Below, piece by piece: positions 8,636 through 17,419 of a stretch of DNA of 64,000 bases. The position numbers and the translations under genes are program-made. The stretch is from assembly GCA_964528155.1 (NCBI GenBank), contig CAZGRL010000012.1:1-64000 (forward strand), in the 5' to 3' direction. The first letter of the stretch is position 1, and every line of letters starts with the position of its first letter. The notes beneath the pieces are model-generated. The model was given only the letters and a program-made list of their open reading frames with translations. It was not told where the DNA came from and searched no databases. The DNA is from G001797105 sp964528155 (lineage in GTDB: Bacteria; Chloroflexota; Anaerolineae; Anaerolineales; E44-bin32).

Positions 8636-9559
8636 TCAGACGACCCGCCAGCGTAGCGGAGAACCTTCGAGGGCGGCCAATATCTCTTCGGCGATGTCGC
8701 AGGCGGCGCGCGTCTGTGCTTCGACGGTCTGGGCGCCGATGTGAGGCGTGCTGATCAAGTTGGGATGGCGGATGAGTGGGGCCGCGCCGGGTGGTTCGTG
8801 TTCGAACACATCCAGTGCGGCGCCGGCGAGCCTTCCAGTTTCGAGCGCGTCCAGGAGGGCTGTCTCGTCAACTACGCCTCCGCGCGCGGCGCAGATCAGG
8901 TAGCTTCCCGGTTGCATGATTCCGAATTCCTTCGGCCCGATCATGCCGCGGGTGTCGACGGTTAGAGGCACGTGCAGGCTGATGATGTCGGATGACTGCA
9001 AGAGCGTTTCAAGCACGACAGGCTCAACGCCCTTGCGGCGGATTTCCTCGTCTGACAACAGCGGATCGAAACCGATTGGATGCATCCCGAGGGCAGCAGC
9101 CCGCGAGCCTAGCGCCTCCCCAATGCGGCCAACCCCGATGATCCCCAGTGTCTTTCCACTCAGCTCAAGCCCTTCAAACTCCTTCTTCCGCCACTCGCCC
9201 TGGCGCATGCTGCGATCTGCCTGAGGGATTCGGCGGGCCAGGCTGAGCATGAGCGCCAGGCTGTGCTCTGCCACGGCGGCCGTGGCGGCAAGAGGGGCGT
9301 TCACCACGATGACCGCGTGTCGGCGGGCAGCCTCGAGGTCGATATTGTCGACCCCGACCCCGGCTCGGCCGATGACTCTCAGGCGCGGGACAGCCGATTG
9401 GATCGCTTCGGCAGTGACGCGTGTGCGACCGCGGACGACCAGCGCGTCGAAGTCGGTCAGACCGGTCAGGTCTGTTTGCTCAACGACCTCGGCCTGGGCG
9501 CGCATGATCGACAATCCTTCCTCTTCGAGCCTGTCCGCGATCAGAATCCGCCAGGACAA
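8636..9559 (-). CDS. D-2-hydroxyacid dehydrogenase, phosphoglycerate-dehydrogenase-like
   Basis: NAD-dependent D-2-hydroxyacid dehydrogenase of about 307 residues. It most resembles short-form 3-phosphoglycerate dehydrogenases (serine pathway) that lack the C-terminal ACT domain. Visible are the Rossmann motif GIIGVGRIGEALG, the catalytic Arg in CAARGGVVDE, the acidic residue in LDVFEHEPP and the catalytic His in STPHIGAQT. The reading frame extends upstream into a long hairpin (9626-9686), but a TTG at 9559 with AGGTGA five bases before it gives the natural N-terminus (SWRILIADRLEEEG). Substrate other than phosphohydroxypyruvate is possible. Confidence 0.88.
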   Translation of the reverse strand: MSWRILIADRLEEEGLSIMRAQAEVVEQTDLTGLTDFDALVVRGRTRVTAEAIQSAVPRLRVIGRAGVGVDNIDLEAARRHAVIVVNAPLAATAAVAEHSLALMLSLARRIPQADRSMRQGEWRKKEFEGLELSGKTLGIIGVGRIGEALGSRAAALGMHPIGFDPLLSDEEIRRKGVEPVVLETLLQSSDIISLHVPLTVDTRGMIGPKEFGIMQPGSYLICAARGGVVDETALLDALETGRLAGAALDVFEHEPPGAAPLIRHPNLISTPHIGAQTVEAQTRAACDIAEEILAALEGSPLRWRVV

Positions 9560-9625
9560 TCCGTCACCTAGCTGCGAGGGCCGAGGGCCGGCCCATTGTA
9601 CACCACGGCACGAGTGGGGTTGTGG

Positions 9626-9686
9626 GATTGCATTTTCAAAGGTGAGCGGGCGGCGGAGCCGCCCGCTCACCTTTGAAAATGCAATC
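9626..9686. repeat. Long perfect hairpin H1 (29-bp stem, 3-nt loop)
   Basis: Bases 9626-9654 are the exact reverse complement of 9658-9686 with only GGA between them. The centre is GGGCGGC-GGA-GCCGCCC. It lies between two tandem minus-strand genes and has no T-run. It is one of six similar elements in the window. Confidence 0.95.
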
Positions 9687-9716
9687 TTGCCTAGGCCGAC
9701 GTCCGCCGCGGCGCTG

Positions 9717-10910
9717 CTAGTTCGCCTCGTCCAGGACTGCCCGCAGCGGGAGGTGATCGGAGGCCGTCGTCGTCAGCACCCGGATGTCCAGGGCGACCAG
9801 GTCGGGCGTATGCCAAATCCAGTCGATCCGCTCGTAAGGAGCGTCGGATGAGAAAGTGTAGCCATCACCTTGACCGGCCTGAGCCCATGAGTCCACGAAC
9901 CCTGCATCGGCGATCAGTTTCATCTCGGGGAAGTCGGGCGTTGAGTTCAGATCGCCCACCAGGATCGTGCTCGGCTCCCCGTCCCAGAAATCGAGCAGGA
10001 CCGGGATTTGGGCCAGGCGCGGCCCGTGTTCGCTCTCGATGTGATGCAAGTGGGTATCGATCAGCAGTATCGGGCGGGGGCCGCCGGCGTCAATGCGGGC
10101 CCAGAGAAAGCCTCGCTTGAGGAGTGTGCCCGCCAGCGGGAGTTCCCCGGATCCGTGCTCGAGGACCGGATAGCGCGTCAAGACGGCGTTGCCCCACATC
10201 GGTCCGGTCGTGCCAGAAAACAGAACGTGCATCCCCAATCTTCGCGAAAGCCAGAACGGCAGATCGGTTGATCCGTCGATAAGCCAGCCACGGGATACTT
10301 CCTGCAATCCAACGACATCGGGGTCGGCGCTTTCGATCGCCTGCGCGATCCCCTCCGGATCCTGACGACCCTGACGGCTGTAGGCGGAGTGAATGTTGTA
10401 CGTCATGACGCGTATCGGCAATCCGGTAGGCTGGGCGGGCGAGGGCAGCGGCTTCAAGAGCGCCCAATACACCAGCGGGAACGCGATCATGGCGACGGAG
10501 GCGGCAAACACTGTCTGAGGGTCGGCCTCGCCCTCCAGAGCCGGGCGCTTGACCAGCGCGGTGTAAACCAGCGCCAGGCCCAGGATCGCTGCGAGACCGG
10601 GCAGAACGGCCGGGCGCGGAATCGGAAGCGCAATGTCGAGCGCGACATAGTAGATGAAGCCCATCATGACAAAGAGCAACATGCCCACGGCCGTCATCAC
10701 TGTGGTCGGACCGAGCCCCTGCCGCTCCGCCGGCGCGCAGGCTGTGAGCATCCGCCCCCAACCCCAGCCCATGACGAACTGGGCCACCAGGGACGTCAGC
10801 GCAAATAGCGGTGTCGGGGTCGTCGCCGAAAGCAGGGCAAGCACCAAGTACAGGCCGGCTGCGACTGCCAGGGTCGTTACCAGCCTCTGTCGTCGGAGGC
10901 CCCAGGCCAC
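9717..10910 (-). CDS. Membrane-anchored endonuclease/exonuclease/phosphatase-family protein (C-terminal part of a probable split gene)
   Basis: 397 residues. The first about 175 hold five or six membrane helices. The rest is an EEP-fold phosphodiesterase domain with the full set of motifs: MTYNIHS, GLQEV (catalytic Glu), DTHLHH, VGDLNSTP and a final SDHLPLRAVL. The active site probably faces outside. Substrates in this superfamily range from nucleic acids to phospholipids and inositol phosphates, so none is assigned. The frame is continuous with the upstream membrane protein through a single TGA (10920-10922); the GTG start at 10910 is only nine bases beyond it. Together they read as one about 655-residue protein. 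Confidence 0.85.
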   Translation of the reverse strand: MAWGLRRQRLVTTLAVAAGLYLVLALLSATTPTPLFALTSLVAQFVMGWGWGRMLTACAPAERQGLGPTTVMTAVGMLLFVMMGFIYYVALDIALPIPRPAVLPGLAAILGLALVYTALVKRPALEGEADPQTVFAASVAMIAFPLVYWALLKPLPSPAQPTGLPIRVMTYNIHSAYSRQGRQDPEGIAQAIESADPDVVGLQEVSRGWLIDGSTDLPFWLSRRLGMHVLFSGTTGPMWGNAVLTRYPVLEHGSGELPLAGTLLKRGFLWARIDAGGPRPILLIDTHLHHIESEHGPRLAQIPVLLDFWDGEPSTILVGDLNSTPDFPEMKLIADAGFVDSWAQAGQGDGYTFSSDAPYERIDWIWHTPDLVALDIRVLTTTASDHLPLRAVLDEAN

Positions 10911-10919
10911 GCCGAGTAG

Positions 10920-11660
10920 TCAAAGCGTGTTGCCAAGCATGACAATCAGGTACCCGGCGGGAGACGAAACGAGTGCGACTTCGGAGATCCAACCCTGGTT
11001 CTGGAAGACGATCGCCTCCAGGAGCAGAAAGGGCCCGAGCGCGATCAGCGGCAGCGAACCGGACCAGCCGGCTTCGGTCGCCGCGTCTCGCTCTCCCTGA
11101 GGCTCTAGGGCCAACAACCAGAGCGTGGTGATTGTCAACAGGAGAGTGACTAGGATCGGACCAATCCCGGGGATCCAGCTCAGGTCCAGCGTCCCCGTCG
11201 CACCGTGAATAGCGCTGTCAAGTCCCAGCCCGAGCATCAATCCGAACCCGAGCCGCTCGGGCAGGGCCTGAGGTCTCAGGCTTCGGGCCTGGCCGACAAA
11301 AACGGAAATGAATGCCAGGAACAACGCGAAACCCACCAAGCTGAGCCAAAGATCGAGCACCGGCAGCGTCGATATCTGTTCGACCAGACGCAGGACGGCA
11401 ACACCTCCGGCGGTCAGCCACAGGCTGAGCCTCGGCCCAAGCAGCCGCCGCAGGCCGGCCGCAGTGAATCCGAAAAGGGCGGCACCGAAGACGTACGCGC
11501 CCACACTGATCGAGCTTGCTCCGACCGTATCGCGCAGATACCAGGCTAGAGATGGGAATAGCACCCGAATCGTTTCCGCTCCGAGTGTGATGACCAGCGC
11601 CGGGAGGGCAACGGCGCGTAGTGTCTGCAATCGGAACCATGACTGTGAGTGGCTCTGCAT
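10920..11660 (-). CDS. Multi-pass membrane protein (N-terminal part of a probable split MFS-like/EEP fusion)
   Basis: 246 residues, nearly all membrane helices (about seven) with MFS-like loops such as GAYVFGAALFGFTAAGLRRLLG. The ATG at 11660 is chosen because AAGGAG sits seven bases upstream and a TATAAT lies just beyond; an earlier ATG at 11699 would fall at the transcription start. The protein ends abruptly at a TGA after a half-finished helix, and the helix continues in the same frame on the other side (LLGVAWGLRR). This suggests a nonsense mutation or sequencing error rather than two natural genes. Confidence 0.75.
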   Translation of the reverse strand: MQSHSQSWFRLQTLRAVALPALVITLGAETIRVLFPSLAWYLRDTVGASSISVGAYVFGAALFGFTAAGLRRLLGPRLSLWLTAGGVAVLRLVEQISTLPVLDLWLSLVGFALFLAFISVFVGQARSLRPQALPERLGFGLMLGLGLDSAIHGATGTLDLSWIPGIGPILVTLLLTITTLWLLALEPQGERDAATEAGWSGSLPLIALGPFLLLEAIVFQNQGWISEVALVSSPAGYLIVMLGNTL

Positions 11661-11700
11661 GATAGGTCTCCTTGGGCCCACAGCCGGGGCTAGCTGCATG

Positions 11701-11706
11701 ATTATA
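11701..11706 (-). promoter_or_regulatory. -10 box for the membrane/EEP gene
   Basis: Perfect TATAAT on the minus strand, about 40 bases before the ATG at 11660 that carries the AAGGAG ribosome site. No clear -35 was found. This supports the shorter start of the downstream gene. Confidence 0.5.
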
Positions 11707-11812
11707 GCCTGTGGAATTGCACGGAAGGCCCCCGACCCTCAACATCATCATGGAAGAGCAAGATCTCGTAGGGAAGCGGCTACGAAGAGGGCGGCCATGA
11801 ATCCACTTGTGG

Positions 11813-11818
11813 GATAAT
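11813..11818 (+). promoter_or_regulatory. Possible -10 box for the exopolysaccharide cluster
   Basis: GATAAT lies 21 bases before the first gene of the cluster, wecC; no -35 box of good quality is seen. The position is right for transcription start near 11825. Confidence 0.35.
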
Positions 11819-11839
11819 AGGACGTCCGGTTGAGAAGGA

Positions 11840-13129
11840 ATGGGTTTGCAGTTCAAAAGCCTGTGCGTGCTGGGGATGGGTTACATCGGTTTGCCTACGG
11901 CGAGCACCTTTGCTGCGAACGGGTTGAAGGTCACCGGTGTAGATTCCAACCCACGCATCCTTCAAGTCCTGCGCAACGGCGAACCTCATATCCACGAGCC
12001 GGGCCTGCGAACGCTTGTCCAGGCTGCACTAAGATCGGGGAATCTGGAAATCGCCTCCGAGCCGGTTCCATCCGAGGCGTTCATCATCGCCGTACCGACG
12101 CCGGTGACAAAGCAGCGGCGCGCCGACCTGCACCACGTCGAAGAAGCCGCGCGCTCTATCGCCGGCGTCTTGCGGCATGGGAACCTGGTGGTCCTGGAGT
12201 CGACCTCACCGCCTCGGACAACCCTGGATCTCGTGGCGCCGATCCTTGAGGAAACTGGCCTCCAGGCGGGACGGGATTTCTTCCTGGCCTACACCCCTGA
12301 GCGCGTCCTGCCAGGGCAGATCCTGCGTGAATTGATCGAGAATGCGCGAGTGATCGGTGGGGTGAACCCGCTCTCGGCCGAGGCGGGTCGGGATCTCTAC
12401 GCCATCTTCACGCGCGGCGAGATCGTGCTGACCGACTCGACGACGGCTGAGATGGTCAAACTCATGGAGAACACCTATCGGGACGTCAACATCGCCGTGG
12501 CGAACGAGTTCGCCAGAATGGCAGATGTCTTTGGCGTGAACGTATGGGAGGCGAGGGAGCTCGCCAATCGTCATCCCCGGGTCAAGATTCTGCGTCCGGG
12601 GCCGGGAGTCGGTGGACATTGCATCAGCATCGACCCCTGGTTCCTGGTCGAGGCGGCACCGCAGTCTGCTCAGCTTGTGCGTCAGGCCCGGCTTGTCAAC
12701 GACGGCCAGCCGGCGTACGTTGTGGAGAGGATCGAGAAGGACATAGGTGGGCTAGACGGGAAAGCGGTCGGCGTCCTTGGCCTGAGCTATAAGGCTGACG
12801 TCGACGACCTGCGCGAAAGTCCGGCGCTCGAGATCGCCCGTCTGATCGCATCCCGCGGGGCTAGAACGACGACCTTTGAGCCGCACGCACCACAGCAAAC
12901 CGCTCCAGGCTGCACCGCAGCGACCTCGCTTGAGGAAGCTCTTAGGGGCGCGGATGCGATCCTGCTGGCGGTCGCCCACGCAGTCTTCCTTCAACTTGAT
13001 CCGGCTCAGGTTGCGGCCGAGATGAGTGGCAGTCTGGTCTTCGATCTTCACGGTGCCTGGGATCGGGAGGCGTGGGTCGCGGCCGGTCTCGATCTTAGGG
13101 TACTTGGCGCGGGGATGGGGCATGGGTGA
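11840..13129 (+). CDS. wecC: UDP-N-acetyl-D-mannosaminuronate dehydrogenase (WecC-type)
   Basis: Nucleotide-sugar 6-dehydrogenase of 429 residues that oxidises UDP-ManNAc to UDP-ManNAcA with two NAD. The N-terminal Rossmann motif is LGMGYIGLPTAS. The catalytic cysteine sits in GPGVGGHCISIDPWFL, and the C-terminal UDP-binding domain contains GLSYKADVDDLRESPA. The pair with the 2-epimerase next door supports the ManNAc rather than glucose assignment. A GAAGGA ribosome site lies almost against the ATG; a TTG six bases later (11846) has better spacing and may be the real start. The stop overlaps the epimerase start by eight bases. Confidence 0.93.
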   Translation: MGLQFKSLCVLGMGYIGLPTASTFAANGLKVTGVDSNPRILQVLRNGEPHIHEPGLRTLVQAALRSGNLEIASEPVPSEAFIIAVPTPVTKQRRADLHHVEEAARSIAGVLRHGNLVVLESTSPPRTTLDLVAPILEETGLQAGRDFFLAYTPERVLPGQILRELIENARVIGGVNPLSAEAGRDLYAIFTRGEIVLTDSTTAEMVKLMENTYRDVNIAVANEFARMADVFGVNVWEARELANRHPRVKILRPGPGVGGHCISIDPWFLVEAAPQSAQLVRQARLVNDGQPAYVVERIEKDIGGLDGKAVGVLGLSYKADVDDLRESPALEIARLIASRGARTTTFEPHAPQQTAPGCTAATSLEEALRGADAILLAVAHAVFLQLDPAQVAAEMSGSLVFDLHGAWDREAWVAAGLDLRVLGAGMGHG

Positions 13130-14246
13130 GGCCGGCCTGCGGGTCTTGTCGATCTTCGGCACGCGACCCGAGGCCATCAAGATGGCGCCGGTCGTGGGTC
13201 GACTCGAGGCGCAGACCGGTGTCGAATCACGGGTTTGCGTCACGGCTCAGCATCGCCAGATGCTCGATCCGCTGCTCGATCTCTTCACCATTCATCCCGA
13301 TTTCGACCTCGACCTGATGCGACCGGACCAAACGCTGGTCGAGCTGACCCGCGCTGTCCTGGGCGGGCTGGACCCGGTCATTCGAGAGGTCAACCCGGAC
13401 TGGATCATGGTCCAGGGCGACACGACGACGGTGATGGCGGCATCGCTCCTGGCCTATTATCAACATGTACGCGTGGGTCATGTTGAGGCGGGCCTCAGAA
13501 CGGGAGACAAGTGGCAGCCGTTCCCCGAGGAGGTCAACCGGCGTGTGGCCGGGGCGATCGCGGATCTGCACTTCGCTCCGACGGAGCGAGCACGCGAGAA
13601 TCTGTTGCGTGAGGGTGTGCCCGAGGATCGCATTGTCGTGACCGGGAATACCGTCATCGACGCGCTCCAAATGGTCGCGGGGCGGCCGTGTGATCTGACG
13701 ACAGGGCCGCTGGCCGGGATACCCCCTGAGCGGCGGGTCATCCTCGTCACAGCCCACCGCCGGGAGAACTTCGGCGAGCCGCTTCAACGTATGCTCGATG
13801 CCATGGAACTCATCGCCGAGAACTATCGAGATGATGCCACATTGATCTACCCTGTCCATCTGAACCCCAACGTACGCGAGCCGGCGTTGGAGAAACTCGG
13901 CGGCGTAGACAACATCCGGCTGATCGAACCGCTCGACTATCTTCCAATGGTGCATCTCATGAAACGTTCGACTTTGATCCTCACCGACTCGGGGGGACTG
14001 CAAGAGGAGGCGCCGGCCCTCGGTGTGCCGGTCCTGGTTATGCGTGAGAAGACCGAGCGTCCGGAGGCGATCGAGGCGGGAACGGCCCGATTGGTTGGAA
14101 CGGATACGCAGCGTATCGTTACCGAGGCCCGGCGTTTGATGGATGATCCAGCCGCGCATGCCGCGATGGCGCATGCAGTCAACCCGTTCGGGGATGGGAA
14201 AGCGGCCGAGCGGATCGTCGAGGCTTTACTGGCGTTTGACAGTTGA
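13122..14246 (+). CDS. wecB: UDP-N-acetylglucosamine 2-epimerase (non-hydrolysing)
   Basis: Interconverts UDP-GlcNAc and UDP-ManNAc, supplying the dehydrogenase encoded just upstream. 374 residues, a full GT-B-like epimerase. Visible motifs include FGTRPEAIKMAPVV at the start, VGHVEAGLRTGDKWQPFPEE, VTAHRRENFGEPL and the C-terminal SGGLQEEAPALGVPVLVMR plus ERPEA that holds UDP. The ATG at 13122 overlaps the wecC stop, and the protein begins exactly where the family does; the reading frame open back to 13026 lies inside wecC and is not used. Confidence 0.96.
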   Translation: MGEAGLRVLSIFGTRPEAIKMAPVVGRLEAQTGVESRVCVTAQHRQMLDPLLDLFTIHPDFDLDLMRPDQTLVELTRAVLGGLDPVIREVNPDWIMVQGDTTTVMAASLLAYYQHVRVGHVEAGLRTGDKWQPFPEEVNRRVAGAIADLHFAPTERARENLLREGVPEDRIVVTGNTVIDALQMVAGRPCDLTTGPLAGIPPERRVILVTAHRRENFGEPLQRMLDAMELIAENYRDDATLIYPVHLNPNVREPALEKLGGVDNIRLIEPLDYLPMVHLMKRSTLILTDSGGLQEEAPALGVPVLVMREKTERPEAIEAGTARLVGTDTQRIVTEARRLMDDPAAHAAMAHAVNPFGDGKAAERIVEALLAFDS

Positions 14247-14306
14247 GACAGCCAGTCAACTGGACCGCACCTCCTGGCTGGGAGCTCGCGTTCGATTAAC
14301 ACACCC

Positions 14307-15350
14307 ATGTCTCGTCCAAGACGCTTGTGTCTCGTGGCCCGCATTCCGGGCGTGGCGGGCCCGGCGAGTTTCCAGCGCCGCTTGGCATCCGGCCTGGCGG
14401 CGCGTGGGATCGAGGTCAGCTACAGCCTGAGCGACCGACCCTATGACGCTGTATTGGTCAACGGGGGTACGCGCGCGTTGGCGAGGCTGGCTCGTGCAAA
14501 ACGACTGGGGATACCCGTCCTGCAGCGCCTCGACGGGATCAACTGGATCCATCGCAAGGCGCGCACCGGCGCGCGCCATTACCTGCGCTCCGAGATGGCC
14601 AACATGGTCATGGCCTGGACGCGGCGGCGCCTCGCCGATCGTATCGTATATCAGAGTCACTTCGTCGAGGGGTGGTGGGATCGCGCGCGTGGGCGGGCCG
14701 TGGTACCAACGACCGTCGTTCATAATGGAGTGCCGCTGGATCGCTTTCACCCGGTCGGCCCCGGCGAACCGTCCTCCGATCGAATACGCTTGCTGGTTGT
14801 GGAAGGCAATTTCGCCGGAGGCTATGAGGTCGGCATCCGCAGCGCCGTCCTGCTCCGGCGCGGTATTGCGGCGAGCACCGGTCAGGATGTAGAACTTGTA
14901 ATCACCGGCCAGGTTGCTGAATCTATTCGCAACTATTGGGACGAGCAGGTCAAAGGCGAGATCGTCTGGCAGGGTGTTGTCCTTCCGGATAAGATCCCCG
15001 AGCTTCTGCGCACCGGGCACATGCTGTATGCCTCCGACCTGAACCCTGCCTGCCCCAACTCGGTTCTGGAGGCGATGGCTTGTGGTCTTCCAATTCTGGG
15101 ATTCGACACGGGAGCCCTGCCCGAAATCGTGACCGGTGAAGCCGGAAGGCTTGCAGCCTACGGTGGCGACCCTTGGAGCCTTGACGAGCCCGATGCGTTC
15201 GCGCTGATCCGAGAGGCCGGGATCATCCTGGGAGATCGTTCGAGCTATGCCGCCGGCGCGCGGACCGTGGCGGCCAGCCGATTTGGACTGGATATGATGG
15301 TCGATGGCTATCTGGGCTGCTTGGGTTGGGCCGAGGGAATGAATGCATGA
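14307..15350 (+). CDS. GT4-type glycosyltransferase
   Basis: 347 residues with a two-Rossmann GT-B layout. The N-terminal half carries an acceptor-side start (RLCLVARIPGVAGPASFQRRLASG) and DGINWIHR; the C-terminal half has ASDLNPACPNSVLEAMACGLPILGFDTGALPE (read as separate pieces), the nucleotide-sugar-binding E-x7-E region of family GT4. It probably adds one sugar to the lipid-linked exopolysaccharide repeat in the cytoplasm. Donor and acceptor cannot be told. It starts 60 bases after wecB and belongs to the same run of genes. Confidence 0.88.
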   Translation: MSRPRRLCLVARIPGVAGPASFQRRLASGLAARGIEVSYSLSDRPYDAVLVNGGTRALARLARAKRLGIPVLQRLDGINWIHRKARTGARHYLRSEMANMVMAWTRRRLADRIVYQSHFVEGWWDRARGRAVVPTTVVHNGVPLDRFHPVGPGEPSSDRIRLLVVEGNFAGGYEVGIRSAVLLRRGIAASTGQDVELVITGQVAESIRNYWDEQVKGEIVWQGVVLPDKIPELLRTGHMLYASDLNPACPNSVLEAMACGLPILGFDTGALPEIVTGEAGRLAAYGGDPWSLDEPDAFALIREAGIILGDRSSYAAGARTVAASRFGLDMMVDGYLGCLGWAEGMNA

Positions 15351-15419
15351 GAGGCAGATCGGCGTGATCTGGCAGAAGCAATTGTCGTTGTCGGTGGGTC
15401 AGGGCCCGCGATTCGGCCG

Positions 15420-16313
15420 GTGGAGAGCGGATCGGTGACATCACTGGTCATGCGCGCGGCCGCGTTCGCGGCCAGGATCCTGCCGTCGCCCGTCAAACAG
15501 ACGCTATACCGTCTCGGTCCGGTGACGGACGCCATACGCGCCGGCCTGAATCGCACTGCCCCGCAGGGCATGACGATGGTGAATGTCGCAGGTGGAATAG
15601 GTCAGAATGCACGTCTGGCGCTTGATTTGAGTACTGAGAAGGAAATCTGGTTGGGCACCTACGAGCCAGAACTCCAGTCTGCGATCCGGAGGTTCGGCCG
15701 CGCGGGGATGATCGCCTATGACATCGGCGCCAATATCGGCTACGTGTCGATCTTGCTGGCGCTCACCGGCGGACCAGGATCACGGGTCTTCGCCTTCGAG
15801 CCGCTCCCAGCGAACCTCGAACGGCTGCGATCTCACATCGAAATGAATAATCTTCAGGATCGGGTGAAGCCAATCCCGATCGCGATCGGAGAGCACGCTG
15901 GGCGCTCGCGTTTTCTGGTCCATGCCTCGGGCGGGATGGGCAAGCTGGAAGGTTCGGACGGCAGACAGACGTGCTATGAGGCCGAGATCGATGTCGATAT
16001 GTTGGCATTGGACGATTTCGTCTGGGTGTATGGCAATCCACCTCCAGATTTGATGAAGATCGACATTGAAGGCGGTGAGACGAAGGCTGTTCGCGGTATG
16101 CAGCGCATCTTCGAAGAAAGCCGACCGGTGATATTGATGGAGATCCATGGTCCTGAGGCGGGGTTGGCCGTGTGGGATGCGTTCGAGCGAGCCGATTATC
16201 GGATGTACTCGATGGGTCATCCTGAGAGACCGATCACAGGGCCTCAATCTCTAGGGTGGAAAGCCTATGTGATCGGGCTACCTCGAGAGTGGCGGGACGT
16301 TGAGCGGGCGTGA
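15420..16313 (+). CDS. FkbM family methyltransferase
   Basis: SAM-dependent O-methyltransferase of about 297 residues. The SAM site is visible as YDIGANIGYVSILLAL, followed by the acidic loop FAFEPLPANLERL and the FkbM hallmark MKIDIEGGETKAVRGM. In polysaccharide clusters these enzymes usually methylate a sugar hydroxyl, giving a capped or hydrophobic residue; that role is inferred from context. The GTG at 15420 is the first in-frame start, so about 70 bases separate it from the preceding transferase. The 3' end overlaps the next gene by 14 bases. Confidence 0.9.
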   Translation: MESGSVTSLVMRAAAFAARILPSPVKQTLYRLGPVTDAIRAGLNRTAPQGMTMVNVAGGIGQNARLALDLSTEKEIWLGTYEPELQSAIRRFGRAGMIAYDIGANIGYVSILLALTGGPGSRVFAFEPLPANLERLRSHIEMNNLQDRVKPIPIAIGEHAGRSRFLVHASGGMGKLEGSDGRQTCYEAEIDVDMLALDDFVWVYGNPPPDLMKIDIEGGETKAVRGMQRIFEESRPVILMEIHGPEAGLAVWDAFERADYRMYSMGHPERPITGPQSLGWKAYVIGLPREWRDVERA

Positions 16314-17418
16314 GGAGTCACGGTTCGCGGGCCGCGTTGGTCTTCAGCAACGGGTCCTGCCAGCGTATCGTGCGGCTTTCATCGACCGATTGGCTGGATT
16401 GTGCGACGGAGGCCTGAGCCTGATCGCCGGCGCGCCCAGGCCGGCCGAGGCGATCCTGACGACGGGTCAACTGACCATCGCCGAGTTCGTTCCGGTGAAG
16501 AACATCCATCTGTTCACCGGAATCGCATACCTTTGCCTCCAGCGCGGTCTGCTTGCCTGGTTGCGTCGTTGGGACCCCGATGCCCTGATCCTCGAGGCGA
16601 ATCCGCGTTACATGTTGAATCCAGTCGCGCGTAGATGGATGCAACGGAAGGGGGCGCCCGTGATCGGCTGGGGTCTCGGCGCACCTCCGGTTCGAGCTGG
16701 ATACGCCTTCGTCCAGCGGGCGATCCGCCGTCGGTTTCTAAACCAGTTCGACGCGCTCATCGCTTACAGCACTCGCGGGGCTGCGGAGTACCAGGCCCAG
16801 GGAGTTCCTCAATCGAGGATCTTCGTCGCCCCAAACGCGGTGACACCCCGACCGGGCCCGCCACCACAGCGCGACGACTTCAGCGGGCGACCTCCGCGTT
16901 TGCTTTTCGTCGGCCGTCTGCAAGCACGCAAACGTGTCGATCTGCTCCTTCACGCGTGCCGCGATCTCCAACCCAGGCCAGAGGTGTGGGTCATCGGGGA
17001 CGGGCCGGAGAGAAAGTCGCTGGAGAGGCAGGCGGCGCGCGACTTTCCGGAGGCGCATTTTGCGGGGACGCTTCAGGGTGATGCTCTGCGAGAGCAGTAT
17101 GCACGGGCGGACCTGCTGGTCCTGCCGGGCACGGGCGGCCTGGCGGTTCAGGAAGGTATGGCCTATGGTCTACCGGTTGTTGTGGCTGAGGGGGATGGTA
17201 CACAAGAGGATCTCGTCCAGCCTGAGAACGGTTGGCTGATTCCGCCCGGGGATGGGCAGGCTCTGCAGACGGCCCTGCGCCAGGCGCTATCGAATCCGCA
17301 GCGACTTCTCAAGATGGGCGCCGCTTCGCATCGATCTGTTGTTGACAGGTTCAACACCGGTGTCCTGGCGGATGTCTTTGTCCAGGTGCTGAACCAGGTC
17401 ACCGGTCGGGAGGCTTGA
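16300..17418 (+). CDS. GT4-type glycosyltransferase
   Basis: 372 residues, GT-B fold. The N-terminal domain contains an acceptor face (QQRVLPAYRAAFIDRLA). The C-terminal domain has LLFVGRLQARKRVDLLLHA, then VIGDGPERKSLE, and PGTGGLAVQEGMAYGLPVVV with the GT4 E-x7-E motif in a slightly altered form. Likely adds a sugar to the growing repeat unit. The best start is a TTG inside the end of the FkbM gene, giving a short overlap; the next gene begins one base after its stop, so the three genes are tightly coupled. Confidence 0.88.
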   Translation: MSGREESRFAGRVGLQQRVLPAYRAAFIDRLAGLCDGGLSLIAGAPRPAEAILTTGQLTIAEFVPVKNIHLFTGIAYLCLQRGLLAWLRRWDPDALILEANPRYMLNPVARRWMQRKGAPVIGWGLGAPPVRAGYAFVQRAIRRRFLNQFDALIAYSTRGAAEYQAQGVPQSRIFVAPNAVTPRPGPPPQRDDFSGRPPRLLFVGRLQARKRVDLLLHACRDLQPRPEVWVIGDGPERKSLERQAARDFPEAHFAGTLQGDALREQYARADLLVLPGTGGLAVQEGMAYGLPVVVAEGDGTQEDLVQPENGWLIPPGDGQALQTALRQALSNPQRLLKMGAASHRSVVDRFNTGVLADVFVQVLNQVTGREA

Positions 17419-17419
17419 G

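Noticed and set aside
10920..10922. TGA as selenocysteine or a recoded stop
   Set aside because: TGA is a normal stop for many genes here, no selenocysteine-type motif surrounds it, and membrane helices have no need for one.
13227..14174. A 315-codon minus-strand frame
   Set aside because: Antisense of wecB; no ribosome site, no motif.
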